Positions 51,126-59,977 of a DNA stretch of 64,000 nucleotides are shown here, in pieces. Source of the DNA: an uncultured Prevotellaceae bacterium (GTDB lineage Bacteria; Bacteroidota; Bacteroidia; Bacteroidales; Bacteroidaceae); contig OMXX01000003.1 in assembly GCA_900315105.1 (NCBI GenBank), positions 62,001 through 126,000 of the forward strand, in the 5' to 3' direction. Position 1 is the first letter of the stretch, and each line of letters starts with the position of its first letter. The position numbers and the translations under genes were made by a program. The notes under the pieces are model-generated. The model made no database searches and was not told the origin of the DNA. It was given only the letters and a program-made list of their open reading frames with translations.

Positions 51126-51261
51126 CCTGATTTCTGAATGCAAAGGTACGAAGAAATATCCGTATCCGCAATACTTTTCCCACGGCACGAAACTTTATTT
51201 CCCACGGCTCGTGATTTGTCCTTAGAAGAAAGCCTTAACAGCAATTGTAGTTTGTGTGGAG

Positions 51262-51318
51262 TTTACCCTTTACTTTTTACTTTTTGCAAAAGAAAAGGTA
51301 AAAGGTAAAAAGGTAAAG
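51262..51318. repeat. Heptamer palindrome (TTTACTT/GGTAAAA)
   Basis: TTTACCC, TTTACTT, TTTACTT (51262-51282), then a 14-base centre, then GGTAAAA, GGTAAAAA, GGTAAAG (51297-51318). The two halves are complementary, giving an A/T-rich hairpin. Confidence 0.65.
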
Positions 51319-51486
51319 TGTATAGAAAGTGAAATGTCAATAGTGAAGAGTGGTTATTCAGTAATTAATAATATATTATTTAATATCTTATTAATTTCTT
51401 TATATAATAAGGTACGTGAAAATAAAAACTATTATTATAACTAATTAGATTGTTATTTCTCTATGGACAATACAGATTCCATCGAG

Positions 51487-51556
51487 TTTACCTTTTACCT
51501 TTTTACCTTTTCTCGAAAGTAAAAAGTAAAAAAGGTAAAAAGGTAAAAAGTAAAGA
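51487..51556. repeat. Heptamer palindrome (TTTACCT/AGTAAAA)
   Basis: TTTACCT, TTTACCT, TTTTACCT, then TTTCTCGAAAG as a centre, then repeats of AGTAAAA and GGTAAAA to 51556. It is the same vocabulary as the palindrome at 51262. Confidence 0.65.
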
Positions 51557-51589
51557 ATTGGAAAATTAAATGTGATAATGAACATGGCT

Positions 51590-51721
51590 TGGTGTGCCTT
51601 CGTTTTGCTTTCGTTATGCCTTCGCTGTGCCTTCGTTCTGTAATCTATGTTTTTATCGAACTTTGTTTCTTTGTGGATGGGATTTGCAACGGATGTATAA
51701 CGGAATTACAACGGATTTGGA
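51590..51721. repeat. Undecamer array D, 11-12 units in perfect register
   Basis: CG-starting units at 51601, 51612, 51623 and 51634 (CGTTTTGCTTT, CGTTATGCCTT, CGCTGTGCCTT, CGTTCTGTAAT) and ACGG units at 51689, 51700 and 51711 (ACGGATGTATA, ACGGAATTACA, ACGGATTTGGA) are 88 bases apart, exactly eight units. The middle contains poorly matching units but no indel. It is closely related to array B. Confidence 0.85.
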
Positions 51722-51812
51722 ACCTGCGAGGAAATATCAATATATGGTGTTAAATCTTGTTAATAATATTTCTAAATATAAGATGTAAGGCTCGTGTTTG
51801 GGAAAAATTTTG

Positions 51813-51820
51813 TAACTTTG
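51813..51820 (+). promoter_or_regulatory. -7 box upstream of rplU
   Basis: TAACTTTG lies about 90 bases before the rplU start. A TTTG lies only 12 bases upstream, too close, so the -33 element is unclear. Confidence 0.45.
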
Positions 51821-51909
51821 TGCCCGATTTAGTCTGTTCGGGCTCGAATAAGTGGTAGTGAATTGCTATCCGCCTGGCAGAAATAACAATTTAATACATA
51901 AAAAATTAA

Positions 51910-52227
51910 ATGTACGCAATTGTAGAGATCAATGGTCAGCAGTTTAAGGCTGAGGAGGGCAAGAAGCTCTTCGTGCACCACGTTAAGGACGCACAGGAAG
52001 GCCAGACCATTGAGTTTGAGAAGGTACTGCTCGTAGATAACGACGGTGCTATCACAGTAGGTGCTCCAACTGTAGAAGGAGCAAAGGTAGTATGTGAAGT
52101 TGTACAGCCTCTCGTTAAGGGTGAGAAGATCATCGTCTTCAAGATGAAGCGTCGTAAGGACTCTCGCAAGAAGAACGGTCATCGTGCACAGTTCACACAG
52201 GTAGTAATCAAATCAGTTGTAGCTTAA
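51910..52227 (+). CDS. rplU: Ribosomal protein L21
   Basis: 105-residue large-subunit protein that binds 23S rRNA next to L20. [24 protein letters not shown] at the start and [23 protein letters not shown] at the end are family landmarks. It has the usual length. It lies directly upstream of L27 in the conserved rplU-rpmA order, with a leader of roughly 85 bases after the -7 box. Confidence 0.98.
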   Translation: MYAIVEINGQQFKAEEGKKLFVHHVKDAQEGQTIEFEKVLLVDNDGAITVGAPTVEGAKVVCEVVQPLVKGEKIIVFKMKRRKDSRKKNGHRAQFTQVVIKSVVA

Positions 52228-52246
52228 ATCAAGGAGGAACTAAAGA

Positions 52247-52516
52247 ATGGCACATAAAAAAGGTGTAGGTAGTTCTAAGAACGGCCGTGAATCAGCAGCT
52301 CAGCGACTTGGTGTTAAGATCTTCGGTGGTCAGTCTGTAGTAGCAGGCAATATCATCGTTCGTCAGCGTGGTAACAAGCATTTCCCAGGTGCTGGTGTAG
52401 CACAGGGTAAGGACGACACTCTCTATGCTCTTATCGATGGAACAGTAAACTTCCACAAGGGTAAGTATGACAAGAGCGTGGTTTCTGTAATACCTGCTAC
52501 AAAAGCTGAGGCTTAA
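52247..52516 (+). CDS. rpmA: Ribosomal protein L27
   Basis: 89-residue protein near the peptidyl-transferase centre; its N-terminal tail reaches the P site. [29 protein letters not shown] is the invariant start, and there is no cleavable N-terminal extension as in Firmicutes. It follows rplU by 19 bases, in one operon. Confidence 0.98.
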   Translation: MAHKKGVGSSKNGRESAAQRLGVKIFGGQSVVAGNIIVRQRGNKHFPGAGVAQGKDDTLYALIDGTVNFHKGKYDKSVVSVIPATKAEA

Positions 52517-52551
52517 ACTTATTCAAACAAAAATTTATTCCAAACAAACAT

Positions 52552-52581
52552 AAAAAGGCTCATCGAAAGATGAGCCTTTTT
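52552..52581 (+). terminator. Terminator of rplU-rpmA
   Basis: AAAAAGGCTCATC (52552-52564) and GATGAGCCTTTTT (52569-52581) form a perfect stem with a GAAA tetraloop. Confidence 0.92.
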
Positions 52582-52666
52582 CCGTATAGCCGAACCGAAG
52601 TCACTCATTCGTTCTGCGGACATTCTATTCCCAACGAGAGGGGTGCTTGAGCTTATTTGATTGCTT

Positions 52667-53218
52667 TTACTTCAGGTTCTTTATTACTTTGCATGGATTG
52701 CCCACAGCCATAGAGTCGGATGGAATGTCTTTAACTACTACGCTTCCTGCTCCAATGATGCATCGGTCGCCAATGGTAACTCCTGGGCATACTGTTACGC
52801 CGCCTCCAAACCAACAGTCTTCTCCAATGGTGATAGGAGAGCATCGTTCAATGGGCTTACGGCGTTCTATATAGTCTATAGGGTGATTGGGTGTCAGGAA
52901 TTGGCAATTAGGGCCTATCTGGGTATTTGAGCCTATGGTGATGATTCCTCCGTCGAGCATAGTCCCATTGTAGTTTATGAAAACATTCTCTCCTAATTTT
53001 ATTCCATGACCATGGTCGCAATAAAATGGTGGAGCGACCGTTGATGACTTCGGAATGCCAGGAATCAGGTCTTCTATTATTGACCTGTAGTCTTTGTCTT
53101 CAGTTGTCATGGTTTGCAGTTTGGCACAAATGTGCTTGGCTCTATTGTAGCTCGCCAAACCTTCTTCGTTTGTAAAGTCATAGAACTCTTCGTGACGCAT
53201 TTTTTCAAATTCTGTCAT
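52667..53218 (-). CDS. Maltose/galactoside-type O-acetyltransferase
   Basis: 183-residue hexapeptide acetyltransferase of the maltose/galactoside group that transfers acetyl from acetyl-CoA to a free sugar or nodulation-type oligosaccharide. The N-terminal Maa domain (about 1-55: MRHEEFYDFTNEEGLASYNRAK) precedes the beta helix, with catalytic His in FLTPNHPIDY near residue 112, DCWFGGGVTVCPGVTIGDRCIIGAGSVV near residue 132 and VGNPCKVIKNL at the end. It may acetylate excess sugars to be exported. It is a single-gene unit. Confidence 0.9.
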   Translation of the reverse strand: MTEFEKMRHEEFYDFTNEEGLASYNRAKHICAKLQTMTTEDKDYRSIIEDLIPGIPKSSTVAPPFYCDHGHGIKLGENVFINYNGTMLDGGIITIGSNTQIGPNCQFLTPNHPIDYIERRKPIERCSPITIGEDCWFGGGVTVCPGVTIGDRCIIGAGSVVVKDIPSDSMAVGNPCKVIKNLK

Positions 53219-53270
53219 AGTTGTATAATGTTGTAGGTAATTGTTTAGGTTTTACTTGTTTTGTTTATGT

Positions 53271-53305
53271 AAAAAAAAAACTCCCCAATGGGGAGCTTTT
53301 TTTAT
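53271..53305. terminator. Bidirectional terminator
   Basis: A run of ten A, then CTCCCC, AAT, GGGGAG, then seven T. The stem is symmetrical and ends at the DUF4293 stop codon. Confidence 0.88.
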
Positions 53306-53772
53306 CTTATTCTATCCGCCGCCCTTACGAGGCGTTCATCATCCATTATGCCTTTGTGGGCAAGTAGGAGGAAGATCATAGCGATGATAGGTGTACAGAG
53401 AGCAAGTCCTGGGCGGAATGTAACGTCCTTGGCATCAATGCTTGTGTAATATACCAAAGCAGCGCATACGATTGTCTCTACAATTATTGCTGCAAGCTGT
53501 ATGTAGCAGTTCAATGCCTGTGTCTTGCGGTTCTTGTACATGAAGATGATAGCAAGACTCCAGAAAACATTGAGAGCGAGAAAGAACATTGGAATGGCGA
53601 AATAAGGGTAGGAGAGGGCTCCTGTGCCTCCGTCAATAATACCAATGCTGTTTACTACTGATGAAAACTCCCCTATGCCGTTTGGCTGGAGAACTCCCAA
53701 GGGTGCTACGGCGCAGATGATGAAACAGATGATGCAGAAGAAAAGATATATTGTCTGTTTTCTCTGAATCAT
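53302..53772 (-). CDS. DUF4293 family membrane protein
   Basis: 156-residue inner-membrane protein with four hydrophobic helices (roughly 8-25, 58-78, 92-110, 130-148), found in Bacteroidota directly downstream of the omega-subunit gene. No catalytic residues are visible. Co-occurrence with omega and BamD suggests a housekeeping role, unknown in detail. Only three bases separate it from the omega gene. Confidence 0.85.
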   Translation of the reverse strand: MIQRKQTIYLFFCIICFIICAVAPLGVLQPNGIGEFSSVVNSIGIIDGGTGALSYPYFAIPMFFLALNVFWSLAIIFMYKNRKTQALNCYIQLAAIIVETIVCAALVYYTSIDAKDVTFRPGLALCTPIIAMIFLLLAHKGIMDDERLVRAADRIR

Positions 53773-53775
53773 GGT

Positions 53776-54117
53776 TTAGTCCTCATCCTCGAACTGACGC
53801 TCCTTGGCAGGATCACGCCAATAGATATTCTTTTCAATAAATTCCTGTGTAGCGAGAAGTGTTGGCTTTGGGAGCTTCTCGTAATAGCGGCTGATTTCAA
53901 TCTGCTCACGGTTCTCGAAAACTTCCTCGAGGCTGTCGTTGTAGCTTGCGAACTCAGCGAGCTTCTTGCTGAGATCCTGCTTGATTTCAGCAGCTATCTG
54001 GTTAGCGCGCTTGCCGATGATAGCGACGCTCTCGTAAATGTTGTCTGTGTCTTCACAGAGATCCATGATGTTGCGTGTTACGGTATTAACCGGAGCCTTT
54101 GATTTCTTGTAATCCAT
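53776..54117 (-). CDS. rpoZ: RNA polymerase omega subunit (Bacteroidota-type)
   Basis: 113 residues. The N-terminal half, TRNIMDLCEDTDNIYESVAIIGKRANQIAAEIKQDLSKKL, matches the omega-like subunit that helps assemble the beta-prime subunit. The acidic C-terminal half with KERQFEDED end is characteristic of this phylum. It is flanked by BamD (29 bases) and DUF4293 genes in an order seen widely in the phylum. Confidence 0.92.
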   Translation of the reverse strand: MDYKKSKAPVNTVTRNIMDLCEDTDNIYESVAIIGKRANQIAAEIKQDLSKKLAEFASYNDSLEEVFENREQIEISRYYEKLPKPTLLATQEFIEKNIYWRDPAKERQFEDED

Positions 54118-54146
54118 TTTGTTATATTGTTTTTTGGTGATTGTTT

Positions 54147-54983
54147 TTATTCCGTTATGTTCTTTGTGACTTTCTTACACTTTTCAATGTATTTCTCAGC
54201 AATAGGGCGTTCCTTTGAGTCGGGATATTCATTGATAAAGCCATAGCACTCATCCTCGGCATCTTGGAAACGGTCGAGTTTCTTTGCCTCGACACTCTGC
54301 TGTGCCAGCTCGAACTTGCTTTTCATAATGAGTGATGCGAAGTTCTCGCGGTATGCTGAGTATGGATAGTCCTTGAGGGCGTTCTGTGCGGTTACTATGC
54401 ATGCCTCGTAGTTGTTGCCGCCGCTTGTGCAGTTTCCGAAATATGTACCGAGGTTGTAGTAGAGCTTTGCGTTAATAAGCTCTTTCTCTACGAGTTTGTC
54501 CTGAAGTTCATACATTCTGCTTTGCGCTCTGTCCTTCATGCTTGAGAAAGGATAGAGGTCCATGAAGTCCTGATATGACTTGATGGCGTTGTATGTGTCC
54601 GACTGGTCAAGACGAACCTCAGGTGAACCTTTGTAAAGGCTTTCTCCAACGAAATAGCTTGCGCTCTCAGCGAATAGTCCCTTTGGGTATGTCTGGACAT
54701 ATTTCTTGAATATGTCTGCGGCAGACTCATAGTCGCCTGTGTTGAAGGTTGACATACCATAAAGGAAGAGACACTCTTCGCCGTTGTCGGTTCCCTTAGT
54801 GATATTTATCAGGTCGCCGAAAAGAATTGACGCACGTGAGAATTTCTGCTGGGCATAACTCTCTTTGGCGTATTCATATCGGTATGATGTATCGTTTGTT
54901 TTGTAAACTGCGTTGAATTCTGATTTGCAACTGCATAGAAGTAATGCAGCCGATACAACAGAATAAAGAAGAATTTTGTTCAT
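54147..54983 (-). CDS. bamD: Outer-membrane assembly lipoprotein BamD
   Basis: 278-residue lipoprotein of the outer-membrane protein assembly (BAM) complex. The signal peptide ends with LLLCSC (lipobox, Cys near residue 19), and five TPR-like helical pairs follow (for example YAQQKFSRASILFGDLI, FNTGDYESAADIFKKYVQTYPKGLFAESASYF). The C-terminal DAEDECYGFINEYPDSKERPIAEKYIEKCKK is typical. It is the first gene of the bamD-omega-DUF4293 operon. Confidence 0.93.
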   Translation of the reverse strand: MNKILLYSVVSAALLLCSCKSEFNAVYKTNDTSYRYEYAKESYAQQKFSRASILFGDLINITKGTDNGEECLFLYGMSTFNTGDYESAADIFKKYVQTYPKGLFAESASYFVGESLYKGSPEVRLDQSDTYNAIKSYQDFMDLYPFSSMKDRAQSRMYELQDKLVEKELINAKLYYNLGTYFGNCTSGGNNYEACIVTAQNALKDYPYSAYRENFASLIMKSKFELAQQSVEAKKLDRFQDAEDECYGFINEYPDSKERPIAEKYIEKCKKVTKNITE

Positions 54984-55011
54984 TAAATGAATATAATTAT
55001 ATTTCGGACTG

Positions 55012-55042
55012 CAAAATTACACATAATTCTCGTAATATCAAA
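55012..55042 (-). promoter_or_regulatory. Promoter of bamD operon
   Basis: The minus strand has TTTG (55042-55039) and TAATTTTG (55019-55012), spacer 19 bases, about 28 bases before the ATG. Confidence 0.65.
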
Positions 55043-55104
55043 GTCGTATATATTATTTTTCACAAAAAAAATGTTTTTTATAACATTTATTTCAAAGAAA
55101 TCCG

Positions 55105-55112
55105 TAATTTTG
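55105..55112 (+). promoter_or_regulatory. -7 box of uvrB
   Basis: TAATTTTG then CAC lies 9 bases before the uvrB start at 55121. It rules out the much earlier in-frame start at 54944, which lies within bamD. Confidence 0.5.
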
Positions 55113-55120
55113 CACAAATT

Positions 55121-57181
55121 ATGTCTATGAACGAGTTTAAATTAACATCAAAATACTCTCCGACAGGCGATCAGCCAGAGGCAATAAGGCAACTTACCGA
55201 AGGACTCAAAAATGGTGAGCGTTCTCAGGTCTTGCTTGGCGTGACAGGTTCGGGAAAGACTTTTACTATGGCCAATGTCATAGCGAATGTGAATCGCCCG
55301 ACTCTTATCCTCAGCCATAACAAGACTCTTGCTGCACAGCTTTACGAGGAGATGAAGGGATTCTTTCCTGATAATGCCGTGGAATATTATGTTTCTTACT
55401 ACGATTATTATCAGCCGGAAGCATATATCCCTCATACCGATACGTATATCGAGAAGGACCTTGCCATAAACGAGGAGATCGACCGTCTTCGTCTTTCGGC
55501 TGTATCTTCACTTCTGAGTGGCAGAAGGGATGTTGTCGTGGTGTCTTCCGTATCGTGTATCTACGGCATGGGGGGGCCATCTTCCATGCAAGGAAGCATT
55601 ATTAGCGTGAAAAGGGGCGAGAAGATTGACAGAAATGCTTTCTTGAGGAAACTTGTTGATGCTCTCTATGTCAGAAATGATATTGCCTTGGAGCGTGGAA
55701 ACTTCCGCGTTAAGGGCGATACCGTAGATGTATCTATGGCATATAGCGAGAATGTTGTCCGCATAACTTTCTGGGATGATGAAATCGACTCTATCGAGGA
55801 ACTTGACGGATTGACATTCAAGAGGTTGGAATCTTTTGACGATTATCAGATTTATCCGGCAAACCTCTTCGTGACAACCAAGGAACAAGCGGATAGGGCT
55901 ATTCATGACATTCAGGATGACCTTGTAAAACAGATAGAATATTTCACGGAACTTGGCGATGGTATCAAGGCGCAGAGAATCAAGGAACGTGTGGAATATG
56001 ATATGGAGATGATCAAGGAACTTGGACATTGTTCGGGCATAGAGAACTATTCGCGCTATTTCGATGGTCGTGCTCCTGGCGAACGTCCTTATTGTCTATT
56101 TGATTTCTTCCCGAAGGATTTTCTCTTGATGGTAGATGAGAGTCATGTTTCCGTGCCTCAGATAAGGGCTATGTACGGAGGTGATAGGGCAAGAAAGCAG
56201 AATCTTGTGGAGTTCGGTTTTCGCTTGCCTGCAGCCTTTGATAACCGTCCGTTGAGATTCGAGGAATTTGAGGAGCTTATCAATCAGGTGATATATGTTT
56301 CAGCAACTCCAGCTGACTTTGAACTTGAGGAGTCGGAAGGTGTTGTAGTTGAGCAGGTTATCCGTCCTACAGGTCTTCTTGATCCGGAGATTGTTGTCCG
56401 TCCGAGCGAGAATCAGATGGACGATCTTCTGGAGGAGATTCTTGTCAGAATTGAAAGGAAGGAGCGTGTTCTTGTAACCACTCTCACAAAGCGAATGGCA
56501 GAGGAGCTTACGGAGTATCTTCTCAATAATGGCATTCACGCGAACTATATCCATTCTGATGTCTCTACTCTCGATCGTGTGAAGATATTGAGCGACCTGA
56601 GGGCTGGTGTTTATGATGTCCTCGTAGGCGTGAATCTTCTGCGTGAGGGACTTGATTTGCCGGAGGTTTCGCTTGTTGCCATACTTGATGCTGACAAGGA
56701 GGGATTCCTACGCTCGCACAGAAGCCTTACCCAGACGGCTGGTCGTGCAGCCCGTAATGTAAACGGACTTGTGATAATGTATGCTGATACCATTACCGAG
56801 AGTATGCAGCAGACGATAGACGAGACCATGCGTCGAAGGAAGAAGCAGATGCAATATAACGAGGAGAATGGCATTACCCCTCAGCAGATTGTCAAGAACA
56901 TAAGCGGTTCCTCTCTTGCAAGGGCTAATGCAGAACAAGCAGAGGTTAAGGGCGTTGATGCGAAGAAGAGCAAGGCTTATCAGCCGTATATTGAGAAAGA
57001 ATCCTCTATGGTTGCTGATCCTATTGTCGGGAAGATGTCGCGCAAGCAACTTGAAGACTCTATACAATATACCACAGAGAAGATGAAGGAAGCTGCCCGC
57101 AATATGGACTTCTTGCAAGCTGCCCAGTACAGGGATGAGATTGTAAGGCTCAAGGATCTGCTCGCTATTGCAGGTAAATGA
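55121..57181 (+). CDS. uvrB: Excinuclease ABC subunit B
   Basis: 686 residues from the ATG at 55121 (a second ATG is two codons later). UvrB verifies lesions with UvrA and recruits UvrC. LGVTGSGKTFTMANV near residue 38 is Walker A, YVSYYDYYQPEAYIPHTDTYIEKD near residue 92 the beta-hairpin that clamps DNA, and LMVDESHVSVPQ near residue 332 Walker B/DEAD-type. VSATPADFELE near residue 405 is motif III-like, and LREGLDLPEVSLVAILDADKEGFLRS near residue 510 and QTAGRAARN near 542 are motifs V-VI. The C-terminal UVR motif is SIQYTTEKMKEAARNMDFLQAAQYRDEIVRLK. Confidence 0.98.
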   Translation: MSMNEFKLTSKYSPTGDQPEAIRQLTEGLKNGERSQVLLGVTGSGKTFTMANVIANVNRPTLILSHNKTLAAQLYEEMKGFFPDNAVEYYVSYYDYYQPEAYIPHTDTYIEKDLAINEEIDRLRLSAVSSLLSGRRDVVVVSSVSCIYGMGGPSSMQGSIISVKRGEKIDRNAFLRKLVDALYVRNDIALERGNFRVKGDTVDVSMAYSENVVRITFWDDEIDSIEELDGLTFKRLESFDDYQIYPANLFVTTKEQADRAIHDIQDDLVKQIEYFTELGDGIKAQRIKERVEYDMEMIKELGHCSGIENYSRYFDGRAPGERPYCLFDFFPKDFLLMVDESHVSVPQIRAMYGGDRARKQNLVEFGFRLPAAFDNRPLRFEEFEELINQVIYVSATPADFELEESEGVVVEQVIRPTGLLDPEIVVRPSENQMDDLLEEILVRIERKERVLVTTLTKRMAEELTEYLLNNGIHANYIHSDVSTLDRVKILSDLRAGVYDVLVGVNLLREGLDLPEVSLVAILDADKEGFLRSHRSLTQTAGRAARNVNGLVIMYADTITESMQQTIDETMRRRKKQMQYNEENGITPQQIVKNISGSSLARANAEQAEVKGVDAKKSKAYQPYIEKESSMVADPIVGKMSRKQLEDSIQYTTEKMKEAARNMDFLQAAQYRDEIVRLKDLLAIAGK

Positions 57182-57192
57182 GAAGCCTCTTC

Positions 57193-57313
57193 CTCCTATG
57201 ATCCTCCGTACCAAACTCGATGATCCTTCGCTTCTTCACCGACTTTGCACCGACTTTGCACCGACTTTGGTACGGAGGAAGAGCGAAGGAAGAGCGGACT
57301 TACATAGGAGGCA
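57193..57313. repeat. Undecamer array E, 11 units in perfect register
   Basis: Units from 57193: CTCCTATGATC, CTCCGTACCAA, ACTCGATGATC, CTTCGCTTCTT, three identical CACCGACTTTG, GTACGGAGGAA, GAGCGAAGGAA, GAGCGGACTTA, CATAGGAGGCA. CCTCCGTACCAAA (57203) and TTTGGTACGGAGG (57267) are exact inverses, and CCTATG and CATAGG frame the array. It lies between the convergent uvrB and TlpA-like genes and shares units with A and C. Confidence 0.88.
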
Positions 57314-57325
57314 TGGCGAACTCAC

Positions 57326-59800
57326 TTATGGAAGTTCGTCAAGTATTTTCTTGAACTTTGGGAGGTCTTCGTCATCTTTCCATTCGAGGTGATGTAACCC
57401 TCCTTGTTTGTCAATAAGGCGATAGGTTGGATAGCCTGTAAGCTCTACATATTCCTCTATGGCATGCTGCTGTTCTTTTGGAAGGTTGTAATGTACGCAA
57501 TTAGGCTCTGTGAGGTTATACTCACCTATTACGTTCTTCCATGAATCCTCTGGAGAATTGTTTGCAAGGTAGAGATACACTATGTCATAGTCTTTCAGTT
57601 CTTCCTTTAGCTTGTGCGATTCCTTTAGCTTATTCTTGCAAGGAGTGCACCAAGTACCCCAGATGTCAAGATACACAATCTTACCCTTGTAAGGCGCAAC
57701 GAGTTTGTCAAGAATGGCCTTGCCGTCTGTCAATCCTTCTACGTCCGACGATGGATGAATAACGGCATTTACTGCCTTTTCCTTTTCTTTGAGCATGTTT
57801 TTGTAGTAGTCGTTCTGACGCATTACGATTTCCTTGTAGATTGGAACCTTGATGTCCTCAAGCATTGGTGTGAGATCGTCGGGAATAGGCGTGCGGTCAT
57901 GATCCATATATTCAGAAAGAACCTGAGAGCAATGAATGCTGTGGATAGGTTCGTCAGGGAATTCTGAGTTTACAATTTGGCGTTGAACATGAGGAAGACC
58001 ATCTTGAACCAGATTGTGAAAGGCTGTTACGAAATCCGGTTTTCTAATTATGCTATCAAGAGCTGCATTGTATTCGGCGTACTTCCTGTTGATTTTATTT
58101 AATGTTCCATAGAATTCTTTACTGTTTTTAGTCGTGAGATACGCATTAGCAATTTCTTTTTCCTTCTCTTTTACTTTATTGATAGTAGTATGCTCTTCGT
58201 CTGTTAGTTTGATATTACCTTTAGACTCAAGCCACAGGAAACCTTCAGATTTAAGACGTAATAGTTTCATTAGCGGATTTTTCTCCGTCTCATTTTCGCG
58301 AATGTATCTCAACAATGTGCAGAGATCGTCGCATAATGTCAATGGCATGTTGGGATTGATGGCAGAATGTTCCTCTACCCATCCTGACAGCTCTTCAGGT
58401 AAGGTGTGGCTGGCTGCTTGGTATTTCAAACCCAGAATATATTTTGCTGCATTGAATCTGTTTTTTTCGTGGAAGAAATTAAGAAAACGCTTGCTGACAT
58501 TAGGATGTTGTGCTGCATATTCACTTAATTTCTTGACACTTATATCGTAGCTTGATTTCCACTTGTTTGCAACCTTGAGAATAGAATCGTTACTAACATA
58601 TCCATTTATCCATCCTACATATGGAACTTCGAGGGCTTCTTTTGTCTGGAGTTCGTTTTGCAGACGGGCATCATCGCCCATGAACATCATTTTGTTGGTG
58701 TTCAAGTCTGCGACTATGAAGTATTTCCCGTTGGGGGTAAGTATAACTTTGGCTGAGCCACCCCATTGCTTAGGGTCGTAGAGACAAAGAATCCTTGTGG
58801 CTTGTGCGCCGAGTAATGGAATCTTTATTTCGAATTTTCCGAGAGAATCAACTTTTGTCGTGAATTCTTTCTGGATTTCTCCTGTGGCTAAGTTGTGTGT
58901 GGTGATCTCTAAGTGCAGGTTGTTTTTGATATGCTCTGGAGTAAAATTCCTGATATAGCCGGTCAATGTGGCCTCGCCCTCCTTTATCTCTGTGCTGAAG
59001 GATGTGGTGTCTGGTGTGAGATAATCAGGGAGTGTCTTGGATCTAAACATGGTAAGAGCTTGTTTCTTGCCGTTGATAGTAAACTCGCGTTCACTGGCGA
59101 TGTCAGCGAGCATAAATTTATCATCATTAATTTCTTTGATACTAAGCGCACTATTGGTGGTGAATGAGAATTTACCTTTTTTTGCCTTACCGATAGATAT
59201 TGTTATGTTCTCTTTTCCGTCTGTTAGAACAATCTTCTTTTCTGTCTTTTGAGCATACTGCCACACCTTACTGTCATAGACTGCAACGTCCTTGTAGAGA
59301 CCAAGAACCCAGTCGCCTGTGGTGGTGCTTCGCCAATTGGATGTTATTGGAATATGGTTAAGGTCTGTTATATCATATATGTCAGAGAATGCGAATGCTC
59401 CTTCCTCATAGGCCTCTATGTAATCAAAGGTCTTTGTCTTTGCTGGTAGTGGTTCAAAGTGGAGGGCAAGGTCCCCTTCATCTGTTGTGGCTGAGGTAAA
59501 GTATAGAGAATCAGGCGTATAGTCGTCCTCCCCCTCGCGTGTAGCCTTACCGCCCGTTATTGCGTAAGTCTTGCCGTCGGGAGTCTTTAGGATAGATGTT
59601 GATGCAAATTTACTCCAAAAATTGTGGTCGGATTTGATGTTTAAGTGAAGAATGGTTTCATTAGGCTTGAACTCCACATCTGTGATGTTGAGATTCGAAC
59701 TGTACAGGTTTGGTTCAAATGAAGGGTTGTTCCAAACCTTCTGTGCCCAACTGCCAATGGCAATGAGCATGAGTAATAGCGATGTGGCTACTTTTTTCAT
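57326..59800 (-). CDS. Large periplasmic TlpA-type thiol-disulfide oxidoreductase
   Basis: 824 residues. A signal peptide (MKKVATSLLLMLIAIGSWAQ) opens a long N-terminal region without a recognised catalytic domain (about 20-670), partly beta-rich and then alpha-helical. The C-terminal thioredoxin-like domain has IVYLDIWGTWCTPCKNKLKESHKL near residue 695, where the CTPC active site sits, and a later cis-Pro region TGYPTYRLI near residue 795. Such fusions in Bacteroidota are thought to reduce or isomerise envelope protein disulfides, or to report thiol status. It is far longer than stand-alone TlpA (about 180). It is a single-gene unit. Confidence 0.82.
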   Translation of the reverse strand: MKKVATSLLLMLIAIGSWAQKVWNNPSFEPNLYSSNLNITDVEFKPNETILHLNIKSDHNFWSKFASTSILKTPDGKTYAITGGKATREGEDDYTPDSLYFTSATTDEGDLALHFEPLPAKTKTFDYIEAYEEGAFAFSDIYDITDLNHIPITSNWRSTTTGDWVLGLYKDVAVYDSKVWQYAQKTEKKIVLTDGKENITISIGKAKKGKFSFTTNSALSIKEINDDKFMLADIASEREFTINGKKQALTMFRSKTLPDYLTPDTTSFSTEIKEGEATLTGYIRNFTPEHIKNNLHLEITTHNLATGEIQKEFTTKVDSLGKFEIKIPLLGAQATRILCLYDPKQWGGSAKVILTPNGKYFIVADLNTNKMMFMGDDARLQNELQTKEALEVPYVGWINGYVSNDSILKVANKWKSSYDISVKKLSEYAAQHPNVSKRFLNFFHEKNRFNAAKYILGLKYQAASHTLPEELSGWVEEHSAINPNMPLTLCDDLCTLLRYIRENETEKNPLMKLLRLKSEGFLWLESKGNIKLTDEEHTTINKVKEKEKEIANAYLTTKNSKEFYGTLNKINRKYAEYNAALDSIIRKPDFVTAFHNLVQDGLPHVQRQIVNSEFPDEPIHSIHCSQVLSEYMDHDRTPIPDDLTPMLEDIKVPIYKEIVMRQNDYYKNMLKEKEKAVNAVIHPSSDVEGLTDGKAILDKLVAPYKGKIVYLDIWGTWCTPCKNKLKESHKLKEELKDYDIVYLYLANNSPEDSWKNVIGEYNLTEPNCVHYNLPKEQQHAIEEYVELTGYPTYRLIDKQGGLHHLEWKDDEDLPKFKKILDELP

Positions 59801-59867
59801 TGTTTTGGTGTTTGTTTATGATTAGAATTTTTTTGTTCCGTCTTTATAGAATGGGGTTTTCTTGTTG

Positions 59868-59897
59868 CAAAGATAATGAAAAAAATAGTATTAGCAA
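59868..59897 (-). promoter_or_regulatory. Promoter of TlpA-like gene
   Basis: The minus strand has TTG (59897-59895) and TATCTTTG (59875-59868), spacer 19 bases; leader about 60 bases. Confidence 0.6.
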
Positions 59898-59977
59898 GGA
59901 AAAAAGGAAAAAATAAATGTGAAAAATGAAAAACAAGTTTCATTTTCCACATTTAATTATTAATTGTTCGTTTGTAA

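Larger units (their letters stand above)
50877..51909. other. 1033-base repeat-rich intergenic region
   Basis: This gap carries in order two hairpins (TATGCCttttGGCATA at 50887 and the terminator at 50924), a heptamer array with a 42-bp tandem duplication, a stretch around 51130-51250 without clear structure but with a minus-strand TACCTTTG-type box near 51145, two heptamer palindromes, undecamer array D and the rplU promoter box. No convincing gene is seen. Confidence 0.6.

Noticed and set aside
54944..55120. Extended N-terminus for UvrB
   Set aside because: It lies inside the bamD coding region and upstream of the -7 box at 55105, so it would not be on the uvrB transcript. The family starts at the ATG at 55121.
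26534..57313. Undecamer arrays as CRISPR arrays
   Set aside because: Units are only 11 bases with no spacer/repeat distinction, the arrays are partly self-complementary, and no cas genes are present.
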